Assembly: GCA_013152945.1 (NCBI GenBank)
Contig: JAADFL010000066.1
Span: 1 to 64,000 of the forward strand
Direction of reading: 5' to 3'
Source of the DNA: Deltaproteobacteria bacterium
Lineage (GTDB): Bacteria; Myxococcota_A; JAADFL01
DNA: 64,000 nucleotides
Shown: one piece after another, positions 1-8,627 of the stretch
Layout: each line of letters starts with the position of its first letter
Position numbering within the stretch: position 1 is the first letter of the stretch
Notes under the pieces: model-generated
Databases searched by the model: none
Told to the model about the DNA's origin: nothing
What the model saw: the letters and a program-made list of their open reading frames with translations, nothing else
Position numbers and translations under genes: made by a program

Positions 1-83
1 GCCGGGGGGATGAGTTGCTGTCAGAAGTGCTTTCAATTTTAGATGCCTGCATTTACCAGACACCAAAACAAACGGTAAAGCAT

Positions 84-102
84 GGTCCCCTTGCCGGGGA
101 CC
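84..102 (-). terminator. candidate terminator hairpin downstream of pruA
   Basis: A perfect 7-bp inverted repeat (GGTCCCC / GGGGACC) with a 5-nt loop lies about 95 nt past the pruA stop. Read on the minus strand it is followed by a moderately T-rich stretch; read on the plus strand it is followed by GGCTTTTC. It could end transcription from either side. The short stem and imperfect U tract keep this a candidate. Confidence 0.4.
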
Positions 103-195
103 GGCTTTTCGAGCGGCCCGAATGGCCGGTTGACCCGAAGGGTCATGAGAATAGGCCGGTTCAGGAATTTTGGCTCAGGCCCCGTGCCCGTGGTT

Positions 196-1827
196 CTATT
201 CTTCAGCCATGAAAGGATACGTGAAGTCGGTAGGAGGCAGGAAATTTTCCTTGATGGTTCTGACCGAGGTCCATCGCAGCATGTTGAGCATGCTGCCGGC
301 CTTGTCGTTGGTGCCTGAAAACCTGGAACCTCCGAAAGGTTGCTGGCCGACAACCGCTCCTGTCGGTTTGTCATTGATGTAGAAATTACCTGCCGCGCCT
401 GAAAGCAATTCCTCGGCCTGTTGCAATGCCTTGCGATCGGTTCCAAAGACAGCGCCTGTGAGGCCGTAGGGCGATGTCTTGTCACAAAGCCGAAGCGTTT
501 CTTCGTATTCCCTGTCAGGATAGACATAGATGCTCAAGACCGGCCCGAATATTTCCTCGGTCATGGTCTTAAATTTAGGATCCTTTGCCTGTATGATCGT
601 GGGCTCTATGAAGTACCCCTTCCCGTCGTCGCACTTGCCGCCGGTAATGATCTCGGCTGCCTTTGAACGCTTGGCACCATTGATATAGCCGCGGATCTTT
701 TCGAATGAAGCCTTGTCGATGACTGCGTTCATGAAATTGGAAAAGTCCCTGACATCGCCGATCTTGATCCTGGTGATTTGCTCCAACACGGCTTTCTCGA
801 GCTTGGGCCAAAGGCTTTTCGGAATGTATGCCCTTGATGCAGCCGAGCATTTCTGGCCTTGGTATTCGAATGCTCCGCGAACCATTGCGGTTGCAAGGGC
901 CTTGATATCCGCACTCCTGTGGGCAAAGATAAAATCCTTTCCCCCTGTTTCTCCGACTATCCTCGGGTACTGTCCGTACCTTTCGAGGTTTGCCGACATC
1001 TGTTTCCAAAGGTGCACGAACGTGCCGGTGCTTCCCGTAAAATGCAGTCCTGCCAAGTGTGGGCTTGAAACAACCGTGGAACTGATATCACGGCCTTCTG
1101 CAGGGACCATGTTGATTACCCCGGGAGGAAGGCCTGCGGCCTCGAACAGTTTCATGAGAAAATAAGCCGGAAAGACCGCGGTGGAAGCAGGTTTCCAGAC
1201 CACCGTGTTGCCCATGATGGCAGGGGCCGTGGGCAGGTTGCCGGCAATAGACGTGAAGTTGAACGGGGTAACGGCCAGGACGAAACCATCGAGGGGCCTG
1301 TACTGGAGCCTGTCCCACATTGCATGCCCCGAGTCCGGTTGCATCGTATAGATCTGTTCCATGAAATGCACGTTAAACCTGAAAAAGTCGATCAATTCGC
1401 ATGCAGAGTCGATCTCGGCTTGGAACGCATTCTTGGATTGGCCCAGCATCGTGGCTGCATTCAGGGTGCTGCGCCACGGTCCTGCCAAAAGGTCTGCTGC
1501 CTTGAGGAATATGGACGCCCTTGCTTCAAAAGGCATTCTGCTCCAGTCCTCCCTGGCTCGCATGGCAGCCTTAATGGCTGTTTCGAGTTCTTTCTTTCCA
1601 GGCTTGTGAAACACGGCCAGCTTGTGGCTGTGTTCGTGAGGACATCGGCATTCACCGAGCTTGCCGGTCCTTACCTTTTTCCCGCCGATGAAAGCAGGAA
1701 TCTCGATTTGAGAAGCGCATAGTTCGTCCAACCTGGCCTTTAAGGCGGCCTTTTCAGGCGAACCCGGCGCATAGGACAAAATAGGCTCATTGGACGGTAT
1801 GGGAACCTTGCTGAAGCTGTTGGCCAT
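196..1827 (-). CDS. pruA: L-glutamate gamma-semialdehyde (1-pyrroline-5-carboxylate) dehydrogenase
   Basis: Cytosolic NAD-dependent enzyme oxidising glutamate semialdehyde to glutamate, the second step of proline catabolism. The 543-residue protein matches the animal/fungal-type (ALDH4A1-like) stand-alone form in length and sequence rather than the PutA fusion. The ALDH machinery is complete: TPFN with the oxyanion Asn at 190, VGETGGKD with Glu293, and GQKCSA with the catalytic Cys327. The start has a clear GGAGG 6 nt upstream. It lies 38 bp behind the ALDH7-type gene on the same strand, so the two are probably cotranscribed. No proline dehydrogenase gene is present in the window, so the semialdehyde source is encoded elsewhere or is ornithine/arginine breakdown. 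The family call is secure; the symbol rests on similarity recognised by eye. Confidence 0.93.
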   Translation of the reverse strand: MANSFSKVPIPSNEPILSYAPGSPEKAALKARLDELCASQIEIPAFIGGKKVRTGKLGECRCPHEHSHKLAVFHKPGKKELETAIKAAMRAREDWSRMPFEARASIFLKAADLLAGPWRSTLNAATMLGQSKNAFQAEIDSACELIDFFRFNVHFMEQIYTMQPDSGHAMWDRLQYRPLDGFVLAVTPFNFTSIAGNLPTAPAIMGNTVVWKPASTAVFPAYFLMKLFEAAGLPPGVINMVPAEGRDISSTVVSSPHLAGLHFTGSTGTFVHLWKQMSANLERYGQYPRIVGETGGKDFIFAHRSADIKALATAMVRGAFEYQGQKCSAASRAYIPKSLWPKLEKAVLEQITRIKIGDVRDFSNFMNAVIDKASFEKIRGYINGAKRSKAAEIITGGKCDDGKGYFIEPTIIQAKDPKFKTMTEEIFGPVLSIYVYPDREYEETLRLCDKTSPYGLTGAVFGTDRKALQQAEELLSGAAGNFYINDKPTGAVVGQQPFGGSRFSGTNDKAGSMLNMLRWTSVRTIKENFLPPTDFTYPFMAEE

Positions 1828-1865
1828 GATTACCTCCGATTGAAAAAGGACCGTCGAATCTCACT

Positions 1866-3395
1866 CTAAGGGATATCGAATTTTATTCCCTGGGCCAGGG
1901 GAAGTTCCTTGCCCCAGTTGATTGTGTTCGTCTGCCTTCGCATGTATGCCTTCCATGCATCGGATCCGGACTCCCTGCCTCCGCCGGTATCTTTTTCTCC
2001 GCCGAATGCCCCTCCGATTTCCGCACCGCTCGTGCCTATGTTTACATTGGCTATTCCGCAGTCACTGCCCTGGTGAGACAGGAACCTCTCGCTCGACAGG
2101 AGATTGTTGGTGAAGATGGCTGATGAAAGGCCCTGTGGAACATCGTTGTGTACTGATACGGCTTCTTCGAGGTCATTGACTGTAATGAGATAGAGTATTG
2201 GCGCAAAGGTCTCCTCTTTTATGATTTCCATGTTCTTGTGGGCCTTGACAAGTGTAGGCTCCACATAGCACCCGCCGGGGTATTCCGGCCCCTCGAGCTT
2301 GTGTCCGCCGTAAAGTATCTCTCCTTTCTGGGCCTTGATAGTGTCAAGGGCCGACATCATCTGGTTCACGGCTTGGGTGTCGATTAGCGGCCCCATCAGC
2401 GTGGAGGGATCCATTGGATTGCCTATCTTGATTTGGCTGTACGCCTTTTCGAGCATGTCCGTCAATTTGCCTGCAATCTTTTGGTGCATGATAAGCCTTC
2501 TGGTGGTTGTGCAACGCTGGCCCGCGGTTCCCACCGCACCGAATAGGATGGCCCTGACAGCAAGGTCCAGGTCAGCGTCATCCATGACGATTATCGGGTT
2601 GTTGCCGCCCAGTTCGAGGAGGGACCTGCCGAGTCTGGCCCCGACCACCTGGCCGATTCTCTTGCCCATGCGCACACTGCCGGTGGCCGATATCAGGGGG
2701 AGCCGCCTGTCCGCGATCATGCTCTCGCCCACATTCCGGCCGCTGCCTATTGCAAGGCCGAAGAGACCGGGAACACCGTACGCCTTTGCAATCGGGTGGA
2801 CTATTTTTTGCACGGCTATTCCGCAAAGGGGCACCTTGGAAGACGGTTTCCAAACCATGGTGTCGCCACAGACGCCCGCAACCAGGGCGTTCCATGCCCA
2901 GACCGCAACCGGGAAGTTGAAGGCGGTGATTATTCCGATGGGTCCAAGGGGATGCCATTGTTCGTACATCCTGTGCAAGGGCCTTTCGGAGTGCATGGTC
3001 AGGCCGTAAAGCTGCCTTGAAAGACCAAGGGCAAAGTCTCCGACGTCAATCATTTCCTGCACTTCGCCTTCGCCTTCAGCCAGTATCTTGCCCATCTCCA
3101 GGGTAACGAGCTTTCCGAGAAGGGATTTTTTCTCCCGCAAGGCATTTCCTACGTCTCTGACAAGGGTGCCCCGTTTCGGAGCAGGCATCATTCGCCACTT
3201 CAGGAAAGCCTTGCGCGCATCTTCCACAACCTGTTCGTAATCTTGCGTGGATGCCTGCTTGACGCCGGCAATCACATTGCCGTCGATTGGGCTTATGGAT
3301 TGCAGCGTTGAACCACCGGGTGATTCGAGCCATTCGGCTCCGCAAACGCCGCTGTTGATCTCTTCGATTCCGAGTTCCTTGAGGAAGTCGTGCAT
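1866..3395 (-). CDS. ALDH7-family (antiquitin-type) alpha-aminoadipic semialdehyde / piperidine-6-carboxylate dehydrogenase
   Basis: Cytosolic aldehyde dehydrogenase of the ALDH7A1/AmaB group, which oxidises alpha-aminoadipic semialdehyde in lysine breakdown. Numbered from the chosen start (509 aa), it carries TAFNFP with Asn160, LELGGNNP with Glu261 and GQRCTT with catalytic Cys295. The open frame extends six codons further to a TTG at 3413, but the GGAGGG ribosome site falls inside that extension and sits 6 nt before the ATG at 3395, so 3395 is the better start. Paired with pruA, it suggests an amino-acid catabolic operon handling two homologous semialdehydes. Members of this family also act on betaine aldehyde and lipid aldehydes, so the substrate is inferred. 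Confidence 0.88.
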   Translation of the reverse strand: MHDFLKELGIEEINSGVCGAEWLESPGGSTLQSISPIDGNVIAGVKQASTQDYEQVVEDARKAFLKWRMMPAPKRGTLVRDVGNALREKKSLLGKLVTLEMGKILAEGEGEVQEMIDVGDFALGLSRQLYGLTMHSERPLHRMYEQWHPLGPIGIITAFNFPVAVWAWNALVAGVCGDTMVWKPSSKVPLCGIAVQKIVHPIAKAYGVPGLFGLAIGSGRNVGESMIADRRLPLISATGSVRMGKRIGQVVGARLGRSLLELGGNNPIIVMDDADLDLAVRAILFGAVGTAGQRCTTTRRLIMHQKIAGKLTDMLEKAYSQIKIGNPMDPSTLMGPLIDTQAVNQMMSALDTIKAQKGEILYGGHKLEGPEYPGGCYVEPTLVKAHKNMEIIKEETFAPILYLITVNDLEEAVSVHNDVPQGLSSAIFTNNLLSSERFLSHQGSDCGIANVNIGTSGAEIGGAFGGEKDTGGGRESGSDAWKAYMRRQTNTINWGKELPLAQGIKFDIP

Positions 3396-3508
3396 TTCGA
3401 ACCCTCCATCCAAGAATTGGCGTTACAAGTTCAATTCAAAACAAGGGACTAATACTACAGGGCCGGGAGGAAATCCAAGGGGAAAAATGTCCTTTTCTGC
3501 AAGGCGGC

Positions 3509-4438
3509 CTAACTCCTGAACCATTCAACCGTTCTTTTCAGCCCTTCTTCGAAGCCGACCTTGACTTCGTACCCCAGGAATTTCCCGGCGAGTGAAATAT
3601 CCGCAAGGGAATCGCGCACATCTCCTGCACGGGGAGGCTCGTGTCTCGGGGGAATGTTGATTCCGGTTATTTCCTGTACTGTGGAGAGCAGCTCCACGAG
3701 GGAATACCTGGTGCCGCAGGCGATATTGAAGACTTTACCGCAGGCTCTTGGATCAGCCCTTGATGCAAGGAGGTTGGCGTTGACGGCATTTTCCACGTAA
3801 GTGAAATCCCTTGTCTGCCCGCCGTCACCAAAGATGGTCGGCGCATTACCGCCGAGCAAGGCGGACATGAACTTTGGTATCACGCCGCCGTAAGGCGAGT
3901 TCGGGTCCTGCCTCGGACCGAAGATGTTGAAGTACCGCAGGCTTACGGTCTCGAAACCAAAGAGGTCGAAGAACTGCCTGCAATAGACCTCGCCGATATA
4001 TTTTTGCAAGGCGTACGGGCTCATGGGCGTGGCCCGCATCGTCTCCACCTTGGGCAGGGTAGGTGTATCGCCGTACGCAGAGGACGAGGCGGCGTACACA
4101 AGGCGTCTCACTCCGGCATCGCGGGCGGCGACAAGCATGTTTAGTGTTCCGGTTGCATTGGCCTGGTGCGAGGTGACAGGATCCTTTACCGACCTTGGAA
4201 CAGATGGAATGGCCGCTTCGTGGAACACGATGTCCATACCGATACAGGCCTTTCGACAAACCTTCAGGTCGGTTATGCTTCCCTTGATGAATTCGATTTC
4301 TTCCTTGGTCTTGTCAAGGTTTTCCTCATGACCTGTTGAAAGATTATCAAGGACACGCACCTCGTCGCCACGTTTCAGCAATGCCTCGACAAGATGCGAG
4401 CCGATGAATCCTGCGCCGCCTGTAACCAAGGTTTTCAT
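3509..4438 (-). CDS. extended SDR, UDP-glucose 4-epimerase-like (NAD-dependent epimerase/dehydratase)
   Basis: A 309-residue extended short-chain dehydrogenase/reductase of the UDP-sugar 4-epimerase group, which interconverts nucleotide sugars for surface polysaccharide. The N-terminus is a Rossmann TGGAGFIGSH loop (residues 6-15), followed by the AASSSAYG serine region near 117-123 and the catalytic YxxxK at Tyr142/Lys146. The length fits GalE/WbpP-type enzymes. No sugar transferases surround it, so the substrate (UDP-Glc/Gal or UDP-GlcNAc/GalNAc) cannot be told. It is transcribed in the same direction as the membrane protein upstream (76-bp gap) and as the ALDH genes downstream (113-bp gap). 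No strong Shine-Dalgarno precedes the ATG. A GalT-like gene lies at 21.9 kb, so a Leloir-type link is possible but unproven. Confidence 0.85.
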   Translation of the reverse strand: MKTLVTGGAGFIGSHLVEALLKRGDEVRVLDNLSTGHEENLDKTKEEIEFIKGSITDLKVCRKACIGMDIVFHEAAIPSVPRSVKDPVTSHQANATGTLNMLVAARDAGVRRLVYAASSSAYGDTPTLPKVETMRATPMSPYALQKYIGEVYCRQFFDLFGFETVSLRYFNIFGPRQDPNSPYGGVIPKFMSALLGGNAPTIFGDGGQTRDFTYVENAVNANLLASRADPRACGKVFNIACGTRYSLVELLSTVQEITGINIPPRHEPPRAGDVRDSLADISLAGKFLGYEVKVGFEEGLKRTVEWFRS

Positions 4439-4514
4439 TAGCAGGACAACCTAAATGGTGCAACTATTACAGTCAAGTAAGAAAAACCGGTTTCATCATG
4501 TATACACCCTTTGT

Positions 4515-6908
4515 TTATGCCCTGTCCCCGGGCTCGGCTCCTGATATGCCCCTGACGCCCGGTCTCCAGGACAGAGCGCCTGCAACATATGCAGCCATTC
4601 CCACGGCCAGGGCCATGTCAAACCCGAGGTTCATGGCAAGAGCAACCGCCACGATGGACCCGAGGACCGAAGCAGCCCCGTTCAGGCCCCATGCCCATGC
4701 GACCATTTCTCCAAGGCCGGATGAAGAGGCCCAGCGTATGCCGAGGGGAAGGAAGGAACCCATTATCAGGCCAAGCGGGAACAAGAGGGCGACCGCACTT
4801 ATTGCCTTGAGCCATCTCGGCCCGGGTGCAAGGAGACGAAATACGCCCGGAAGGGTGAAAGAGTAGACCAGCAGTATGACTACGAGAAGGACAAGGTTTC
4901 TGATGACCACTGTCTGGAACTTGTCTTCAGCAAGATCCCGGACTTTATATGAGCCAAGCCCGCTTGCGACAAGGAGGCCGAAGAGGATAACCGTGAGAGC
5001 ATACACAGGGTGGCCGAGCAACAATATGAACTTCTGCATCATGGCCATCTCGATGATGATGTACCCGAAACCCAGACCCATGAAATACCCCAGGAACCTG
5101 GCCTTCTTACCGGCCCGGCCTTTCAGCACGTCCCTGCGAAAGAGCAACAGGGGCGACACGAAGCAAAGCAAGGCGAGGACCAGGACAATGAGCAGGGCCA
5201 ACAGGAGAAGGAACAGTCCCAGATTGTCTTTTGACAGCCTGGACGGATTCGAAATCGCTGAAACCAGGTCTCCGGGCTTTATCGTGTAGAAGAAGAACGG
5301 TTTGTCGTCGCTGGGCGGGGAGATGTCGTCCTTCCATCGTGAAACGAATCGCCTCCAGTCGCTTGCCCTGATGAGTTCCGCGTAGGCGTTATGGTCCTCG
5401 GCGAACGGAGAATAGTACCTTCTTAGCCGGTCCCGCCTTGTCGCCCGGTCCAGTGTCTCCACCTCTTTTTTTTCAAAAGGTGTTCGCTTCAGGAGAAAGG
5501 TGGCCATTCTGTTATCGGCCGCAACGTAGAAGTGCCGGTCCGGGTTACCGATGCCCATGTCCTCGAGGGCTGCTCTCCCCATTACGAGCAACCTGATGAA
5601 CTCCCGCGGCGGATTGTGTCTCCATCTCGTCATTGTGAGTATTCCGTCTTTGTCCAGGTGTTTAATGTACTCCTTGAAGGCTTCCTTTGTGTACAGGTTG
5701 TTTTCAGACAATGTGAAAGCACCGGCGGCGGTTGCAGCCCACGTGTCGACAAGCGTAGCCTGAATGGACGAGAAGCTCCTGTTCGAGGACCTGATGAAGG
5801 TCCGTCCCTCATCCACGACGATGTGAACACCGGGCCTTTTGTAAAGCCTGCCTGAATAATCCAGGAAGCGGTCCAGCATGACATCGCGCACGATGATCGG
5901 GTTGAGTTCCACGCCGAGAATATCCTTGCGTCCGAAGTATAGGGCTGAAATAACGTCGGCGCCCCCTCCCGGGCCGATGATCAGTGCCGTGTTTTTCCTT
6001 GGAAGGTTGTAAACAAGGCTTGCAACTCTGATTTCCGAGAACCTTCGTGTAGGTTCCCAACCCTTTTGTTCCAGCTTTCCCGAGAAGATCCTGGTGGCGG
6101 CCGAGGAATCCATTTTCAGCCAGTAATAGTCGCTCCCGGTTTTTTCCACGGTTACCCTTGAAAAGGAGTTCCACCCGGAGAATACCACGTGCCTTTCATT
6201 GGTGCCCTTTACCGAAGGTATGTCCAGGAAAGGATGTATTTTCTGGGCGACAGCGGCTGAAGAGATAAGTATGGAGATGCCTGCGGCGGCGATGAGCCTC
6301 AAATGTCCGCTCTCTCTTCGTTCGGCCATGTACAGCAGTACCCCGGATGCTGCGAAAGCAGCACCTGAAAGAAGCACGCTTCCGGGCCCTCCCAGGATGT
6401 CGAGCACGGGCACGAGAACAAGACAACCTGCTCCGGCCCCGGCAAGGTCGAAGAAATAGAGCCGGCCCATGTCTCGTTTCATTTCCTCTACGATGCTGGT
6501 TACAACCATGCCTGCAAAGAAGAAGGGAAGGGCCGACGCTATGTAGGCCGTGGTGAGTGCGAGTGTATCCGAGCCCTTGAGCCTGAGCCCGATTCTTGTG
6601 TGGAGAACCACTATGAGTGCAATAACCGTGAAGCCTGCTGCAAGCAGGGTGTTCCTGTGTAGAAAAGGAAAGAGACCGCAACTCCTGGCTGATGGCCTGA
6701 CATAAAGGTATACACCGGCTGCGCCCAGGCCGAACAAGGCTACGGATATGGCAAGGAACGCAAAGTGGTAATACATGACCACCGAGTATATCCTGGTCAA
6801 AGAGAGTTCGAGGACCATGGTGGATGCGGTCGTCACGGCAACCGCAGCCATGAGCCACGGCCTTTTTGCCTGGTCCATGCCCGTATTTGTTGAACCTGCC
6901 GTGTTCAT
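4515..6908 (-). CDS. fused integral-membrane / spermidine-synthase-like protein
   Basis: About 797 residues with three parts. The N-terminal ~220 residues hold several membrane helices; a central SAM-dependent methyltransferase/spermidine-synthase fold carries a GPGGGADV loop near residue 310 and a GVELNP acidic strand after it; the C-terminus returns to about seven hydrophobic helices. This matches the membrane spermidine-synthase-like fusion family, most members of which have no demonstrated polyamine activity. A longer frame begins at 7052, but that lies inside asnS. The ATG at 6908 overlaps the asnS stop as ATGA, pointing to translational coupling. The real substrate is unknown; aminopropyl or methyl transfer to a membrane-associated molecule are the options. 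Confidence 0.8.
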   Translation of the reverse strand: MNTAGSTNTGMDQAKRPWLMAAVAVTTASTMVLELSLTRIYSVVMYYHFAFLAISVALFGLGAAGVYLYVRPSARSCGLFPFLHRNTLLAAGFTVIALIVVLHTRIGLRLKGSDTLALTTAYIASALPFFFAGMVVTSIVEEMKRDMGRLYFFDLAGAGAGCLVLVPVLDILGGPGSVLLSGAAFAASGVLLYMAERRESGHLRLIAAAGISILISSAAVAQKIHPFLDIPSVKGTNERHVVFSGWNSFSRVTVEKTGSDYYWLKMDSSAATRIFSGKLEQKGWEPTRRFSEIRVASLVYNLPRKNTALIIGPGGGADVISALYFGRKDILGVELNPIIVRDVMLDRFLDYSGRLYKRPGVHIVVDEGRTFIRSSNRSFSSIQATLVDTWAATAAGAFTLSENNLYTKEAFKEYIKHLDKDGILTMTRWRHNPPREFIRLLVMGRAALEDMGIGNPDRHFYVAADNRMATFLLKRTPFEKKEVETLDRATRRDRLRRYYSPFAEDHNAYAELIRASDWRRFVSRWKDDISPPSDDKPFFFYTIKPGDLVSAISNPSRLSKDNLGLFLLLLALLIVLVLALLCFVSPLLLFRRDVLKGRAGKKARFLGYFMGLGFGYIIIEMAMMQKFILLLGHPVYALTVILFGLLVASGLGSYKVRDLAEDKFQTVVIRNLVLLVVILLVYSFTLPGVFRLLAPGPRWLKAISAVALLFPLGLIMGSFLPLGIRWASSSGLGEMVAWAWGLNGAASVLGSIVAVALAMNLGFDMALAVGMAAYVAGALSWRPGVRGISGAEPGDRA

Positions 6909-8212
6909 GGAGTAAGACGCTCGATCGTCCTGGGAAATGGAATGGCCTCCCTCAAGTGGTGTATTCCCGCTATCCATGAAATGGTTCTTTCCAGGCCGAG
7001 GCCGAAACCGGAGTGAGGCACCGATCCGTACTTGCGAAGGTCGATATACCAATCGAATGCCTCTTTCGGCAGTGAATGTTCCCCGAGCCTCTTTAGGAGC
7101 GCATCCAGGTCATCCTCCCTCTCGCCGCCCCCCACTATCTCGCCGTATCCCTCGGGCGCAAGGCAGTCCACGCTCAGCGAGGCTTGTGGATCATCCTTGT
7201 CCCTCTTCATGTAAAAGGCCTTTATTTCAGCGGGAAACCTGTGAACGAAGATGGGCTTTTCATAGGACTTGGTCAACTCGGTCTCGTGCTCGGCTCCGAA
7301 ATCATCACCGTCTTCGAAAGGCACTTTGAAGCGATCGTTCATTTTTGTCAACTTGGCTGCTGCATCCTTGTAATGCACCCTTGGAAACGGCTTTCGGACC
7401 TTTTCCAGGAGCGACGTGTCCCTTTCCAGCACCTTGAGTTCTTCAGCCCTCTTGTCCAGGATCACGGCCACGAGTTCGACAAGCATGTCTTCCACAAGCT
7501 CCATGACGCCCTCGATGTCGAGGTACGCGATTTCAGGTTCCATCATCCAGAATTCCGTCAAGTGCCGCCTGGTCTTGGATTTCTCGGCCCTGAAGGTGGG
7601 GCCGAAAGTGTAGATCCTGCCGAGGGCCAGTGCACCGGCCTCTCCATAGAGCTGTCCCGACTGTGAAAGATATGCCGTTTTGCCGAAATAATCCGTTTGA
7701 AAAAGCGTGCTTGTGCCCTCGCACGCATTTGCCGTGAAGATCGGGGGATCGAAGCAAACGTAACCTCTTTTATCAAAGTATCCCCTCAAGGTCCTGATGA
7801 CCTCGTGCCTTATGCGGAGTAGAGCCACCTGCTTCCTGGACCTGATCCAAAGGTGCCTGTGATCCAGGAGAAAGGCGGGACCGTGCGATTTCTTGGCAAT
7901 AGGGTATGGCTGGGCCTTGGCCACCAATTCAAGGCCGGTCAAACCGATTTCCACCCCGATCTTGGACCTGGCGTCTTCTTTGACAATGCCGGTTACGATG
8001 ATCGAAGATTCCCGGGATATTCCTCCGGTCGATTCGAATACCCCGGCCGGCACGTCGCCTGCGCCCATCACGCATTGAACTATACCGGTTCCGTCCCTTA
8101 CTTCCAGGAAACGGATCTTTTTGCTTGAACGCATGTTGTACAGCCATCCCTTCAGGGTTACCTCTTCACCGATGTGCTTCTTCAGGTCTTCGATGTATAT
8201 CCACGGAGCCAC
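6905..8212 (-). CDS. asnS: asparaginyl-tRNA synthetase
   Basis: Class IIb aminoacyl-tRNA synthetase charging tRNA-Asn in the cytosol. It has an N-terminal OB-fold anticodon-binding domain (VTLKGWLYNMRSS onward), then the class II core with motif 2 (FRAEKSKTRRHLTEFWMMEPE region) and motif 3 (GLGLERTISWIAG) near the C-terminus. 435 residues is normal for AsnS; it is distinguished from AspRS by the RAEKS/FWMMEPE pattern and lack of the large insertion. The frame opens at an ATG at 8227, but that ATG is part of a perfect GGAGGTGA Shine-Dalgarno; the GTG at 8212 lies 8 nt after it and is chosen as start. The stop overlaps the downstream membrane-protein ATG. Confidence 0.93.
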   Translation of the reverse strand: MAPWIYIEDLKKHIGEEVTLKGWLYNMRSSKKIRFLEVRDGTGIVQCVMGAGDVPAGVFESTGGISRESSIIVTGIVKEDARSKIGVEIGLTGLELVAKAQPYPIAKKSHGPAFLLDHRHLWIRSRKQVALLRIRHEVIRTLRGYFDKRGYVCFDPPIFTANACEGTSTLFQTDYFGKTAYLSQSGQLYGEAGALALGRIYTFGPTFRAEKSKTRRHLTEFWMMEPEIAYLDIEGVMELVEDMLVELVAVILDKRAEELKVLERDTSLLEKVRKPFPRVHYKDAAAKLTKMNDRFKVPFEDGDDFGAEHETELTKSYEKPIFVHRFPAEIKAFYMKRDKDDPQASLSVDCLAPEGYGEIVGGGEREDDLDALLKRLGEHSLPKEAFDWYIDLRKYGSVPHSGFGLGLERTISWIAGIHHLREAIPFPRTIERLTP

Positions 8213-8237
8213 TGCAATCACCTCCATATGAGAAAAA

Positions 8238-8252
8238 CGGTATCGATTACCG
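8238..8252 (-). promoter_or_regulatory. imperfect palindrome plus T-run in the asnS leader
   Basis: CGGTATCGATTACCG is close to a perfect palindrome. On the minus strand it is followed at once by TTTTT and then the asnS ribosome-binding site. It could be an operator or a weak attenuator; the stem is only about 5 bp around a 5-nt centre, so the call is tentative. Confidence 0.25.
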
Positions 8253-8327
8253 ATTCAGAACTCGTACCAGATTAGGGTTGCAAGTGCAACAATATCCGGC
8301 CCGCTCATGTAACCGGCTCTTCATGGG

Positions 8328-8627
8328 ATGTTGGATTTTAAAATAGACACGGCCCTTGAGCCGTGGCATGTTTTAAAAAGCATGTTGCAGGAAGAAAAAA
8401 GGCCTTACTTGCGTGTCGGGGAAAAGGTCTATCATCTCCGGCACCGGGCATGGGGAAACGGCGTGGTGCAGGAGACCATGACATCAATCCTGCCCGGCGG
8501 GACCTGCCTTGTGAGAATCAAATTCGATGACGGTGTAAGCAGGACCTTTGAAAACAATCTAAAAAACCCGGCATGTTGTTATTACTTCGGGCTGCGTGTA
8601 TCCAGGGAAGTGAACTTCCTCAAATGA
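8328..8627 (+). CDS. small DUF3553-like protein
   Basis: A 99-residue protein whose centre (about residues 27-85) reads like the DUF3553/CarD-related small beta-barrel: a VGEKVYH start, an AWGNGVVQ turn, then VRIKFDDGVSRTF. Such domains are predicted nucleic-acid or protein binders; no enzymatic residues are apparent. The first ATG (8328) has no convincing ribosome site, and an internal ATG at 8382 would give an 81-residue protein keeping the whole domain. The stop codon overlaps the ATG of the next gene (ATGA), which supports a real, cotranslated gene. Function unknown. Confidence 0.6.
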   Translation: MLDFKIDTALEPWHVLKSMLQEEKRPYLRVGEKVYHLRHRAWGNGVVQETMTSILPGGTCLVRIKFDDGVSRTFENNLKNPACCYYFGLRVSREVNFLK

